Source: Streptomyces sp. GS7 (GTDB lineage: Bacteria; Actinomycetota; Actinomycetes; Streptomycetales; Streptomycetaceae). Taken from it: DNA of 64,000 nucleotides. The stretch covers positions 8,586,501 to 8,650,500 of the forward strand of contig NZ_CP047146.1 in the NCBI RefSeq assembly GCF_009834125.1, in the 5' to 3' direction. Within the stretch, counting starts at the first letter, position 1, and each line of letters begins with the position of its first letter. The notes under the pieces were generated by a model. It was not told the origin of the DNA, made no database searches, and saw only the letters and a list, made by a program, of their open reading frames with translations. Shown here in pieces: positions 1 through 8,733 of this stretch. The translations under genes were made by a program, and so were the position numbers.

Positions 1-124
1 CCCGCCAACTCCCCGCTCCCCGACGCCCGCCGCACCGCGCAGCGCAGCGCCCCACTCCCCCCGTACGCCACCGACTCCCTACGCCCGCTCGCTCCCCGTC
101 ACGCCCCGGCCCCCGTACATCCGC

Positions 125-985
125 TCACTCCCCCTCCCCCTCCGTCCCACACGTCGCCACCAACGCCTCGGCGTCCGCCGGCGACAGCGTGATCCCGAAC
201 TCCGAGTCCAGGAGCCCCGGGATCTCCTCCGGCGCGACCTCCCGTACCTCGCGCGACCAGTCCGGCCGGGTCCGCACGAACTCCCGCCCGACGAGCGTGC
301 GGCGCACATCGGCCAGCGGCAGCAGCACCACGATCTTGCCGGTGAACGGCGACCGCGGATGGGTCGATATGTAGTGGTTGAAGACGCTGTAGTCGACCGG
401 GAAGCGGCGCTCCGCCCCGAAGGCGTACAGGTCGAACCAGCCGTCGTCGTGCCGCGAGCGCAGCACCCACGACTCGGCCTCCTTCTCGTACACCAGGCCG
501 AAGGTCCAGTCGCCCTGCTGCACCTCGACACCGTCCTGCAACGGGATCGGTGCGAGCAGCGCCTCACCGCCGAAGCCGACGTCGGTGATCCAGTCCGTAC
601 CGTCCAGCTCGACCTTCAACAGCGCGTGCGTGACCGGGCGCACCATGCGCTCGCCCATCCGGACACGCGCGCCGAGCCCGGTGACACGGAAGCCCAGGCG
701 CTCCAGGGCGGCGGCGTACAGGAGGTTCTGCTCGTAGCAGTAGCCGCCGCGCCGCTGCCGGACCATCTTCGCCTGCAGGGCTTCCAGGTCGAGCGGGATC
801 GGGCGGCCCAGCACGATCTCGATGTTCTCGAAGCCGATCGACGCACTGTGCCCGGCATGCAGCTTCCGCAGCGTCTCCAGGGTCGGCCGGCGGTCGCCCT
901 CGTAGCCGATACGCATCAGATACGCGTCCAGATCGAGCTGCTCGCCGCCCCACTGGGATGCGGTCATGGTGCTCCCCCTCGTCAT
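125..985 (-). CDS. arylamine N-acetyltransferase (NAT family)
   Basis: This cytosolic enzyme transfers the acetyl group of acetyl-CoA to arylamines and arylhydrazines through a cysteine thioester. The catalytic triad is visible: Cys83 in RRGGYCYEQN, His120 in VTHALL and Asp135 in TDVGFGGE. The product is 286 aa, close to the usual 275-285. Two in-frame ATGs compete: 985, preceded by AGGAG, and 967, preceded by GAGGGGGAG, which would give 280 aa. Both have good ribosome sites, so the true start is open. The gene seems monocistronic. In Streptomyces such enzymes may act in detoxification or in amide formation in ansamycin-type clusters, but no cluster is seen here, so detoxification is the safer inference. 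Confidence 0.93.
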   Translation of the reverse strand: MTRGSTMTASQWGGEQLDLDAYLMRIGYEGDRRPTLETLRKLHAGHSASIGFENIEIVLGRPIPLDLEALQAKMVRQRRGGYCYEQNLLYAAALERLGFRVTGLGARVRMGERMVRPVTHALLKVELDGTDWITDVGFGGEALLAPIPLQDGVEVQQGDWTFGLVYEKEAESWVLRSRHDDGWFDLYAFGAERRFPVDYSVFNHYISTHPRSPFTGKIVVLLPLADVRRTLVGREFVRTRPDWSREVREVAPEEIPGLLDSEFGITLSPADAEALVATCGTEGEGE

Positions 986-1304
986 GGCGTGCTCCTGCCG
1001 GAGCCTGGAGGGAGCTTAGGAGACGCCGTGTCCGGAGGGCGATCGGCTCTTCGGCTGACGACCTGGGGCCGCCGGGCCCACCACCGGGCGGACGCGGGCT
1101 CACGGCCTACGGCAACCCGGTCCTGGGACCAGCGCCCGACCCGCGACGAGCCCCATCGTCCAGCGCCCACCCCCTCCCGGCCGCCTCCCTTCCCGGCCGC
1201 CCCCTTGCCGACGCACTCCGGCCGACGTGCCCTGGTTGCCCGGGCCGACGTGTCCTGGCCGACGTCCTGGCAGTCGTGCCCCGGCCGTCGCCTCGCGCAC
1301 CGCC
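986..1304. other. intergenic region with short direct repeats
   Basis: No convincing gene is seen in this 319-bp gap between the NAT start and the acyltransferase stop. It holds three imperfect direct copies of a GGCCGACGT(G)CCTGG-like motif between about 1221 and 1272, and several GC-rich inverted segments that could end transcription of the acyltransferase. It must also contain the NAT promoter, which I cannot place. Confidence 0.4.
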
Positions 1305-2726
1305 TCACCCCCGCCCGCTCGCCGCCTCCACCGGCTCCTTCCTGAACGCCCACGCCATCGTCGGCTCCACCGCGAACCGGAAGATCCGCTGCACCGGCGG
1401 CGTACACAGCAGGGTGATCACGGTCCCGGCGATCAGGGTCAGCAGCACCACGCCCCAGGGGGTGTGCAGCCATGCGTGGTGGTACCAGCCCCAGAAGCGC
1501 GACCCCTTCGCGAGGAAGCCGTGCAGGAGGTAGCCGTAAAGGGTGCCCGCGCCCAGCGCCGTACACCACATGGTGCGGCCCGGCACCCAGGCGAAGAAAC
1601 AGGCCACCAGCACCAGCGAGCAGCCGAACATCGCCAGGGTCATCACCACACCGCACCACCACGGGGCGCCCAGTTCCTGCGCGCTGTCGCGGTGGTAGAA
1701 CCACGCGGCGTTCATCCGGGGCGCGGCCCAGTACGCGACGAGCAGCGCGGCGCCGAGGACCGGGACGGCCACGATCCGCACCCACCGGCGGCGTACGAGC
1801 GCGAAGTGCTCCGGCCGCAGGTTCAGCCCCAGCACGAAGAACGGCAGGAACTGCAGCACCCGTTGGAGATTCAGATCGTCGCCGATCTCCGGCGTGACGG
1901 ACGCCATCATGGCGATGGTCAGCGCCAGCGGCAGCGGCGCGCGCACGATCTTCCACAGCGGTGCGGTCAGCCGCCAGATGAACAGCGCCACCAGGAACCA
2001 GGTCAGATACCAGGGGTCCAGGAGGCTGATCGGGTAGTTCGGAGCGCCGCCTGCCCAGCGTTTGAAGAAGGTGTAGGCGACTTCGAAGATGAGGTACGGG
2101 ACCGCGACGCCGGTGATCAGCCGCTGCAATCGGTCACGGCGCAAATCGAAACTGCGCGAGAAATAACCGGAGATGATAATGAACGCCGGCATGTGGAACG
2201 CATAGACGGCGAGATAGAGCGCCGCCGCCGTCCGGCTGCCGAAGCGCAGCGGTTCCCACGCGTGCCCCATTGCCACCAGCACGATGGCCAGGTATTTCGC
2301 GTTGTCGAAGAACGCGTCGCGGGATGTGCCCCCGACAGCACCGGCCACCCCCCGCCCCGTACGCATACCCGTACAGGCTTTCCCCTTACGCCCGTTGACC
2401 GTACCGCCCTGGGCGCTACGACCGTCGGCCGTACCGTCCCGGGCCTTACGCCCGCGGACCGTTTCAGCATGCCCCTGACGTTCTTCGCCCGTCAGGACAC
2501 CGTACGGCCGATCGACGCCCGCCGACCCGTCAGCTCGAATTCCCTCCTCCGCCGGCGAATTGGCGTCCGCCATCTCCTCTTCCGTGGTTGCCGCGGAGGA
2601 GAGCGTGGCCGTCGAAGCGCCCGTACCTTCCGCCGTGCCACCCGCGTCCGGCGCGTCATCCGGCATCTGCCGTGGCGTCGGGAGCGGCACCCGCCGCTCG
2701 CCGGGCGCCGGAACATCGTTCGTCAA
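1305..2726 (-). CDS. membrane acyltransferase, acyltransferase-3 / fucose 4-O-acetylase-like
   Basis: This is a polytopic membrane protein of the acyltransferase-3 family, whose members O-acylate sugars or envelope polymers. The conserved entry motif RDAFFDNAKYLAIVLVAMGHA, with the family histidine in GHA, sits near residue 135 and is followed by about nine to ten hydrophobic segments. The C-terminal half is typical of the fucose 4-O-acetylase-like group. The first 120 residues are low-complexity and charged, and are not part of the domain. I chose TTG at 2726 because it follows a strong GAGGAGG site; an ATG at 2777 would add 17 residues but lacks an obvious site. The substrate is unknown and no sugar genes are adjacent. 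Confidence 0.8.
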   Translation of the reverse strand: MTNDVPAPGERRVPLPTPRQMPDDAPDAGGTAEGTGASTATLSSAATTEEEMADANSPAEEGIRADGSAGVDRPYGVLTGEERQGHAETVRGRKARDGTADGRSAQGGTVNGRKGKACTGMRTGRGVAGAVGGTSRDAFFDNAKYLAIVLVAMGHAWEPLRFGSRTAAALYLAVYAFHMPAFIIISGYFSRSFDLRRDRLQRLITGVAVPYLIFEVAYTFFKRWAGGAPNYPISLLDPWYLTWFLVALFIWRLTAPLWKIVRAPLPLALTIAMMASVTPEIGDDLNLQRVLQFLPFFVLGLNLRPEHFALVRRRWVRIVAVPVLGAALLVAYWAAPRMNAAWFYHRDSAQELGAPWWCGVVMTLAMFGCSLVLVACFFAWVPGRTMWCTALGAGTLYGYLLHGFLAKGSRFWGWYHHAWLHTPWGVVLLTLIAGTVITLLCTPPVQRIFRFAVEPTMAWAFRKEPVEAASGRG

Positions 2727-3010
2727 GGGCCCTCCTCGTACGCACCCAGAGGACGAGCCGGACGCGGACCCGAACATTTCCCCGAAAGGGAACCCGAAAG
2801 CCGAATCCCGCGCCTTGTTTTCCTTACGAGGAGTGTGGCGGCGTCAAACACCCCAGGCACCTTAGCCCCGCCACCGGAATCCCGTAAATCCCGCCCTGCC
2901 ATGCCCGCCCACCATGGCCCCGCCCTCCGCGGCCCCTCCACTCAACACGGAAAAAACGCCGCAAAATATGGACCATACGCGCGCAGGCACCGCACGCGTA
3001 CCGGAAAAAT

Positions 3011-3616
3011 TCAGCCGAGTCCCGCAACCAGCGCGATGACGGACAGCAGCAACGCCCCGCAGCCGCCCACCACTCCGGCGATCCGGGCACTCCGATGCTC
3101 GGCCAATCGCCCCGAATGGACCCAGGCGGCAAGCAGAAAGGCGATTCCACCGGCCACGAACCACGGCCCCCACAGATACGTGTACCAGCGGCTCACCCCC
3201 CGCAGTTCCGGCGCGAGTTCGACGGCGCGCGCCTCCACGAGCAGCCCCTGCCCGACGAACAGCGCCCCGTGCCAGACCAGGAGCACCCCCGCGCCCCATG
3301 CCAGCAACTGGAGTATGCAGCTCATCCCGCGCCCCCATGCGCGGCGGCGCACCAATGCCAATCCCACGAGCCCGCCGACGACTTTGAGCACGCCGGTCAG
3401 CCACAACACGGCGACAAAACCGGCGTTCCGCTCCTCCGCGAGGCGGACCAGCGACGGCGAAACCGTGGACTCCGCCCCTGCCGCCCCGCCCAGTGCCCAG
3501 TAAAAGCTCGGTACGGCGAAAACAAATCCCCATACGGCGGCGGCCCACCCCGGCCAGGCGACCGAATACCGGCTGCCATCCGCCCGCGCACTCTCGTCAG
3601 CCCGAGCACTCTCCAT
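3011..3616 (-). CDS. DUF3995-like four-helix membrane protein
   Basis: This is a small integral membrane protein of 201 aa with four to five hydrophobic segments, one of them holding the FYWALGG motif I associate with DUF3995 proteins. The frame extends upstream to 3724, but the residues before Met at 3616 are arginine-rich and not membrane-protein-like, so the ATG at 3616 is preferred. Function is unknown. It lies between the acyltransferase and the glycerophosphodiesterase on the same strand, with over 200 bp on each side, so it is probably transcribed alone. Confidence 0.7.
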   Translation of the reverse strand: MESARADESARADGSRYSVAWPGWAAAVWGFVFAVPSFYWALGGAAGAESTVSPSLVRLAEERNAGFVAVLWLTGVLKVVGGLVGLALVRRRAWGRGMSCILQLLAWGAGVLLVWHGALFVGQGLLVEARAVELAPELRGVSRWYTYLWGPWFVAGGIAFLLAAWVHSGRLAEHRSARIAGVVGGCGALLLSVIALVAGLG

Positions 3617-3785
3617 GGCCGCGATTCTGCCCGCCGGGGCAACCACGGATCGCCGCTTTACCCAACGCGTACCGAGCGAAGCGAAGCGAAAGCACGGAAC
3701 AACACAGAACAGAACCGGACCCAACCACGTCTGATCCGGAACGAAGCCGGCCGAACCGAAGCCGGCCGAACCGAACCGAACTGCG

Positions 3786-3819
3786 CCAGAGCGGTCCGGA
3801 CCGGGCCGGACCGCTCTGG
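3786..3819 (-). terminator. hairpin terminator after the glycerophosphodiesterase
   Basis: A perfect 14-bp inverted repeat (3786-3799 with 3806-3819) has a 6-nt loop and lies 16 nt past the stop codon of the minus-strand phosphodiesterase gene. No T-run follows, which is common for Streptomyces terminators. Confidence 0.75.
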
Positions 3820-3835
3820 GCCAACACCCACCGCC

Positions 3836-4726
3836 CTAGTCGATAACCCCTTCCACACCCCGCCCCTGCACCGACTGCGCGCTCTCCTTCGCCCCCACGT
3901 CCCACGCATAGATCTCCAGCCGCCGCCCATGCGGCCCGCGCAGCCGGTGCACGGCCCTGGCCCACTTCGAACTGACCTCGGCCATACGGGGATTGATCTG
4001 ATCGGCGAAACGCGCGTAGCGCCGCAGTTTCCTCACCGACGGTGCCCCCAGAATCCCCGTACGCACCTTCGGCATCAGCCGGTGCACCCTTTTCACGCAC
4101 CGTACGCAGAAACTCTGCACCACCAGCCGGTGGCGGATATGCGCACGGTCCAGCCACCCCAGTGCGCGCAGTTCACGCAGCGCCTGCGCCTCGACTCCGG
4201 GGTATTCCTCGGGCGCCTTGAGTTCCAGCAGCAGACCCTGCCCATTGCGGTCCAGCCTCCGCAGATAGTCGGCGAGCGTCGGCACCCGCTCCCCCGCGAA
4301 CTGCTTTCCGAACCAGCTCCCGGCATCCAGCCGCGCGATCTCGGCCGCGGTGAAATCCCGCACCCGCCACGGCGCCCGCCCCGGAAACACCTTCGCGGCA
4401 TCGGTGGTCCGATTGAGCGTGGTGTCGTGTATCACCACCAGCCGCCCGTCCTTGGTCCGCTGCACGTCGTTCTCGACCCATACGAGCCCGCGGCGGTGCG
4501 CCGCGTCGACGGCGGCAAGGGTGTTCTCCGGCGCGTAACGGGAAGCGCCACGGTGCGCGATCACAAAGGGCGCCTGATGCCCGGCCCTGATACCCACGAC
4601 CGTCCCGCCTCTGGTGGCCAGATCCGCATGCCCTTCGGGGCCGGTCGCCAGCGCGGCCGACGCCATGGTCGCCATCACCAGAAACGCGATTCCACCGGCC
4701 GCGATCCGCATCGTTCTCCCCAGCAT
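3836..4726 (-). CDS. secreted glycerophosphodiester phosphodiesterase (GDPD)
   Basis: The enzyme hydrolyses glycerophosphodiesters to glycerol-3-phosphate and an alcohol, so it would scavenge phosphate and glycerol outside the membrane. The GDPD signature is clear: VIAHRGASRYAPENTLAAV near the mature N-terminus, then WVENDVQRTKDG and VVIHDTTLNRTTD, giving the metal and catalytic residues (the HR pair, the E and D of the VEND segment, and the later His). A hydrophobic signal sequence ending in ASAALA precedes it. ATG at 4726 is preceded by GGAGG; ATGs at 4711 and 4765 are alternatives. Length, 296 aa, fits the family. A 14-bp hairpin follows directly. Confidence 0.88.
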   Translation of the reverse strand: MLGRTMRIAAGGIAFLVMATMASAALATGPEGHADLATRGGTVVGIRAGHQAPFVIAHRGASRYAPENTLAAVDAAHRRGLVWVENDVQRTKDGRLVVIHDTTLNRTTDAAKVFPGRAPWRVRDFTAAEIARLDAGSWFGKQFAGERVPTLADYLRRLDRNGQGLLLELKAPEEYPGVEAQALRELRALGWLDRAHIRHRLVVQSFCVRCVKRVHRLMPKVRTGILGAPSVRKLRRYARFADQINPRMAEVSSKWARAVHRLRGPHGRRLEIYAWDVGAKESAQSVQGRGVEGVID

Positions 4727-5342
4727 GCGGGGGCCTCCAGGTCGCTCGGCCGCAGACGTGCCCATCTGCGTCAGGTACGCCCCCTAGGGCTCCCTCCGCC
4801 CTCCACGAACGCGGATACGCCCTGCCTCCCGACTCTGCCCCCGCCCCCGCAGCCCCGCCACGCGAACGCCTCCCCTCCCCACGGCCCCCGGCACCCCACC
4901 ACCCCGCCTTTCCGCAGGCCGGAGCCCACCCCGGCCTCCGGGGCCCCATCCGGCCATTCGCGCGAATGCCCTCGCGCCCGCCCCGACGCCTGGCCCGGCG
5001 CCCGGCCCCGCTTCAGCAACGTCGTCCTGCGCGGCGCTCTCTACGGGCCGACGGTCGCCCCCCCGGTGGTCCCACTCACCGCCAGCGCCTACACCCTCAC
5101 CCTCGACGCCCTCACCTGGCTCCTCACCGCGCTGATCAACGCGAGCCAGGGCATCGGATGGCTTTGCGGGCGGTCCTGAGGTCCCGCGGCGATCAAGCCC
5201 AACCGCCCCGAATCCATGCCCACACCGGCGATCGCCCGGCCCCGGACCCGCCCCAACCCAGCCACACCGCCGTCGACTTACTCCCGGCCGCCCCCGGTCC
5301 CGCCGCCCAAGCAACCGCACCCCGGCCCCAAACAAGAAAAAA
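4727..5342. other. intergenic region, possible gene remnant at 5010-5179
   Basis: No complete gene can be supported here. On the plus strand the segment 5010-5179 reads as hydrophobic protein-like sequence with almost exclusively G/C third positions and ends in a TGA, but it has no plausible start codon or ribosome site. It may be the eroded end of a lost gene. The rest is C-rich low-complexity DNA. Confidence 0.35.
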
Positions 5343-5368
5343 CCCAGGTCAGAACTTCCTGACCTGGG
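5343..5368 (-). terminator. intrinsic terminator of tRNA-Thr
   Basis: A perfect 10-bp stem (5343-5352 with 5359-5368) is followed on the minus strand by six T residues. It starts 11 nt beyond the 3' end of tRNA-Thr and is one of the few classical U-tract terminators in the window. Confidence 0.9.
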
Positions 5369-5379
5369 CTTTCACAAGA

Positions 5380-5452
5380 GCCGCCTTCGGGATTCGAACC
5401 CGAGACCTACGCATTACGAGTGCGTTGCTCTGGCCAACTGAGCTAAGGCGGC
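5380..5452 (-). tRNA. tRNA-Thr (anticodon CGT)
   Basis: A complete 73-nt cloverleaf reads on the minus strand. The acceptor arms GCCGCCT and AGGCGGC pair, the anticodon stem ACGCA/TGCGT closes the loop CTCGTAA (anticodon CGT, reading ACG codons), and the T-loop contains GGTTCGAATCC. CCA is not encoded. It ends in its own U-tract terminator, so it is transcribed alone. Confidence 0.97.
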
Positions 5453-5533
5453 GTGGTGCGCGGCCCAGTCTACACAGGAGCGGGGGGTGCTTTGTAATCG
5501 GTTCGGGGGCTGGTCAGGGGGGTGTGGGGTGGG

Positions 5534-7138
5534 TCACGTGCAGCGCTTGTTCTTGGCGGGTGGGGTGCCTTCGAGGAGGTAGGTGTTGATGGCGGTGTCG
5601 ATGCAGTCGCTGCCGCGGCCGTAGGCGGTGTGGCCGTCGCCCACGTACGTGAGGAGGGTGGCGCTGGAGAGCTGCGCGGCGAGGCCCTTGGCCCAGGTGT
5701 ACGGGGTGGCCGGGTCGCGGGTGGTGCCGACGACGACGATGGGGTCGGCGCCCTTGGCCGCGATGCGGTGGGGGGTGCCGGTGGGCTTGACCGGCCAGTA
5801 CGTGCAGTTCAGGGCGGACCAGGCGAAGTTGTCGCCGAAGACCGGGGATGCCTTGCGGAAGGCGGGCAGGGCGGCGCGGACCTGGTCGGGGCCGGTGAAG
5901 GCGGGGGCGAGGTCGAGGCAGTTGACGGCGGGGTTGGCGTACATCTGGTTGGCGTAGTGGCCGTCGGAGTGGCGCTCGTAGTAGCTGTCCGAGAGGGCGA
6001 GCAGCCCGCGGCCGTTGCCGGCCTGGGCCTGGGCGAGGTACTCGCGGAGTTCGGGCCAGGCGCCCTGGTCGTACATGGCGGCGATGACGCCGGTCGTGGC
6101 GAGGGACTCGGTGAGCTTGCGGTCCTGGCCGGTGTCCTCCGGCTGGGCGTCCAGCTTCTTGAAGAGGGCGGAGAGCTGCTTGCCGGCGTCCTCGGGGTTC
6201 TTGTCGCCGAGGGGGCAGTCCTTCTTCTTGACGCAGTCGGCGGCGAAGGCCAGGAAGGCGGTGTTGAAGCCGGCGGTCTGGTCGAGGTTGATGGCGCGCG
6301 AGTTCAGCGACGGGTCCATGGCGCCGTCGAGGACCAGGCGGCCGGAGTGGGACGGGAAGAGGCCCGCGTAGGTCGCGCCGAGGAAGGTGCCGTAGGAGGC
6401 GCCGACGTACGTCAGCTTCCGGTCGCCCAGGACGGCGCGCAGGATGTCCATGTCGCGGGCCGCCTCGATGGTGGAGACGTGCGGCAGCAGCTTGCCGGAG
6501 TGGGCCTCGCAGCCCTTGGCGAAGTTGCGGTAGGCGGTGACCAGCTGGTTGACCTCGGCGGGGGTGCCGGGGGTCGTGTCGGTCTGGGTGAAGCGGTCCA
6601 TCTGCTGGTTGCTGAGGCATTCGATCGGCTCGCTGCGGGCCACGCCGCGCGGGTCCATCGCCACCATGTCGTAGCGCGCGCGGATGGCGGCCGGCTGGGG
6701 CGCGTACTGCTGGAGGTAGTCGATCGCGGAGCCGCCGGGGCCGCCGGGGTTGACCATCAGGGAACCGAGCCGCGTCCCGGGGCCGGTGGCCTGCCTGCGG
6801 GCCACGGCGAGCCGCAGGTCGGTGGCCGCGCTGGGTTTGGCGTAGTCCAGGGGGGCCTTCATCGTCGCGCACTGGAAGCCCGCCACCCCGCAGTCGTGCC
6901 AGCTCAGCTTCTGGTCGTAGTACGGGCGGAGGTCGGCCGGGACCGCGAGGGGCAGCGGCGCGAGGGGCGAGCCGCCGGACGCCTGGCGCTCGATGCCGGC
7001 GTCGTTCGTACGCCCCGGGGACGGCGCGCCACCGGGCGACGAACTCCCGGACGAGCAGCCGGAGATCAGCAGGGCGAGGGCCGCGGCGGCAGCGGCGGCT
7101 GCGGCGGCGGGGGTGCGGAGCAGGCGGCTGGGCTGCAT
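5534..7138 (-). CDS. secreted lipoprotein tripeptidyl aminopeptidase-like hydrolase (S33)
   Basis: This is a lipid-anchored alpha/beta hydrolase of the tripeptidyl aminopeptidase/SlpD-SlpE type, which removes short peptides from N-termini of secreted proteins. An alanine-rich signal peptide ends in the lipobox LISGC (Cys28). The family oxyanion motif NPGGPGGS follows at about residue 130, the nucleophile Ser248 lies in VGASYG, and the acid and His lie in TRDPATP and GDGHTAYG near the C-terminus. ATG at 7138 is chosen over an in-frame TTG at 7189 because it puts the signal peptide at the very N-terminus. It is 534 aa, normal for the group, and lies downstream of holB on the same strand. Confidence 0.9.
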   Translation of the reverse strand: MQPSRLLRTPAAAAAAAAAALALLISGCSSGSSSPGGAPSPGRTNDAGIERQASGGSPLAPLPLAVPADLRPYYDQKLSWHDCGVAGFQCATMKAPLDYAKPSAATDLRLAVARRQATGPGTRLGSLMVNPGGPGGSAIDYLQQYAPQPAAIRARYDMVAMDPRGVARSEPIECLSNQQMDRFTQTDTTPGTPAEVNQLVTAYRNFAKGCEAHSGKLLPHVSTIEAARDMDILRAVLGDRKLTYVGASYGTFLGATYAGLFPSHSGRLVLDGAMDPSLNSRAINLDQTAGFNTAFLAFAADCVKKKDCPLGDKNPEDAGKQLSALFKKLDAQPEDTGQDRKLTESLATTGVIAAMYDQGAWPELREYLAQAQAGNGRGLLALSDSYYERHSDGHYANQMYANPAVNCLDLAPAFTGPDQVRAALPAFRKASPVFGDNFAWSALNCTYWPVKPTGTPHRIAAKGADPIVVVGTTRDPATPYTWAKGLAAQLSSATLLTYVGDGHTAYGRGSDCIDTAINTYLLEGTPPAKNKRCT

Positions 7139-7261
7139 GGGAGGTCCCTGGGGTGTGTGGCCGGTGGTCCTGGGGCGGGCGTCCTTCAATCGCGAGTGCT
7201 TTACGGAGCGTATCGGGGCGGGGACGGTGAGTACGTACTCCTGAGGACGGTGGGGCGTGAT

Positions 7262-8509
7262 TCAGCCTGCGCGCAGCGCGGCCGTCATCGCCTCGACCGC
7301 GAGCAGGGGGGCGACGTTGCGGTCCAGGGCCTCCCGGCAGGCGATGACCGCCTCTATGCGGCGCAGGGTGCGCTCCGGTGTGGAGGAGGTGGCGATGCGC
7401 TGGATGCTGTCGCGCACCTCGTCGTTGGCGAGCGGGACCGAGGCGCCCACCTGGAGGGCGAGGACGTCGCGGTAGAAGCCGGTGAGGTCGACCAGGGCCA
7501 GGTCGAGGCTGTCGCGCTGCGTACGGGTGGAGCGGCGCTTCTGCTTGTCCTGGAGCTCCTTCATGGCGCCGGCGGTGCCGCGGGGCAGCCGTCCGCCGGT
7601 GCCCGCGGCGGCGCCGAGGGCGGCGCGCAGCTCCTCGGTCTCCTTGGCGTCGACCTCCTCCGCGACCTGCTTGGCGTCCTCCGACGCCGCGTCGATCAGC
7701 TCCTGGGCGGCCTTGAGGCAGCCGCCGATGTCGTCGACCCGGAGCGGGAGCTTCAGGACGGCCGCCCGGCGGGCCCGGGCGCGCTCGTCGGTGGCGAGCC
7801 GGCGGGCCCGGTCGATGTGCCCCTGGGTGGCGCGGGCGGCCCGGTCGGCGGCCTCCGGGTCGATGCCGTCGCGCCGTACGAGGACGTCGGCGACCGCGCT
7901 GACCGGGGGCGTACGGAGGGTGAGGTGGCGGCAGCGGGAGCGGATCGTGGGGAGCACGTCCTCGATGGAGGGCGCGCACAGGAGCCAGACCGTACGGGGA
8001 GCGGGCTCCTCCACGGCCTTGAGGAGGACGTTGCCGGCGCCTTCGGTGAGGCGGTCGGCGTCCTCCAGGACGATCACCTGCCAGCGCCCGCCGGCCGGCG
8101 AGAGCGAGGCCCTGCGGACCAGGTCTCGGGTCTCCTTGACGCCGATGGACAGCAGGTCCGTACGGACGATCTCGACGTCGGCGTGGGTGCCGACCAGGGT
8201 GGTGTGGCAGCCGTCGCAGAAGCCGCAGCCGGGGGCGGGACCGGAGGAGCCGAATCCGGCGCTGTCCGGGCTGACGCACTGGAGGGCCGCCGCGAAGGCG
8301 CGCGCGGCGGTGTCCCGGCCGGCGCCGGGCGGGCCCGTGAACAGCCAGGCGTGGGTCATCTGCGAGGTGCCGGTGCGCTCGGCCGGCGGCTGCTCGCCGC
8401 CCGCCCGCGCCGCGCTCTCGGCGGCCACGACGGCGTCCGCGTCGCGCGCGGCCGCGGCGAGCTGCGCCGTCACCCGCTCCTGGCCGACCACGTCGTCCCA
8501 TACCGCCAT
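7262..8509 (-). CDS. holB: DNA polymerase III delta' subunit
   Basis: This is the clamp-loader delta' subunit of the replicative polymerase, an AAA+ protein that helps place the beta clamp on DNA. It starts VWDDVVGQE, has the zinc-type cysteine group CGFCDGC, the VLEDADRLTEGAGNVLLK block and the arginine-finger SRC motif (RSRCRHL). The Walker A site reads GPPGAGRDT, with Lys replaced by Arg, as expected for a delta' that does not hydrolyse ATP. ATG at 8509 gives 415 aa; the frame stays open upstream to 9004, but that part is non-coding composition. It lies downstream of tmk, separated by a strong terminator, so it probably has its own promoter at 8510-8670. Confidence 0.95.
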   Translation of the reverse strand: MAVWDDVVGQERVTAQLAAAARDADAVVAAESAARAGGEQPPAERTGTSQMTHAWLFTGPPGAGRDTAARAFAAALQCVSPDSAGFGSSGPAPGCGFCDGCHTTLVGTHADVEIVRTDLLSIGVKETRDLVRRASLSPAGGRWQVIVLEDADRLTEGAGNVLLKAVEEPAPRTVWLLCAPSIEDVLPTIRSRCRHLTLRTPPVSAVADVLVRRDGIDPEAADRAARATQGHIDRARRLATDERARARRAAVLKLPLRVDDIGGCLKAAQELIDAASEDAKQVAEEVDAKETEELRAALGAAAGTGGRLPRGTAGAMKELQDKQKRRSTRTQRDSLDLALVDLTGFYRDVLALQVGASVPLANDEVRDSIQRIATSSTPERTLRRIEAVIACREALDRNVAPLLAVEAMTAALRAG

Positions 8510-8670
8510 CGCTGCCGCCGTCCTGTCCGTTCTGCGTGCCGTGCCGGCGCGGTCGCGGGTCCGGGCGCATCCGCCCGACGCCTCCTCCGCGCGTATCCCA
8601 TTGTGGTCCACCCCACTGACAACCGGATCCCGGCCGCGGCCGGCCCCCGGCTCACGCACCGCCCCGCACG

Positions 8671-8719
8671 CCGAACGGCCGTGGCCGCAGCGGGAATTGC
8701 TGCGGCCACGGCCGTTCGG
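8671..8719 (-). terminator. very strong hairpin after tmk
   Basis: A perfect 21-bp inverted repeat (8671-8691 with 8699-8719) with a 7-nt loop begins 15 nt after the tmk stop codon. No U-tract follows. It is the longest perfect stem next to a protein-coding gene in the window and should insulate holB from tmk. Confidence 0.9.
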
Positions 8720-8733
8720 TCGGAGCGCTCCGG

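Noticed and set aside
1..124. End of a gene at the left window edge
   Set aside because: The first 124 bases are C-rich low-complexity sequence with no frame showing protein-like content.
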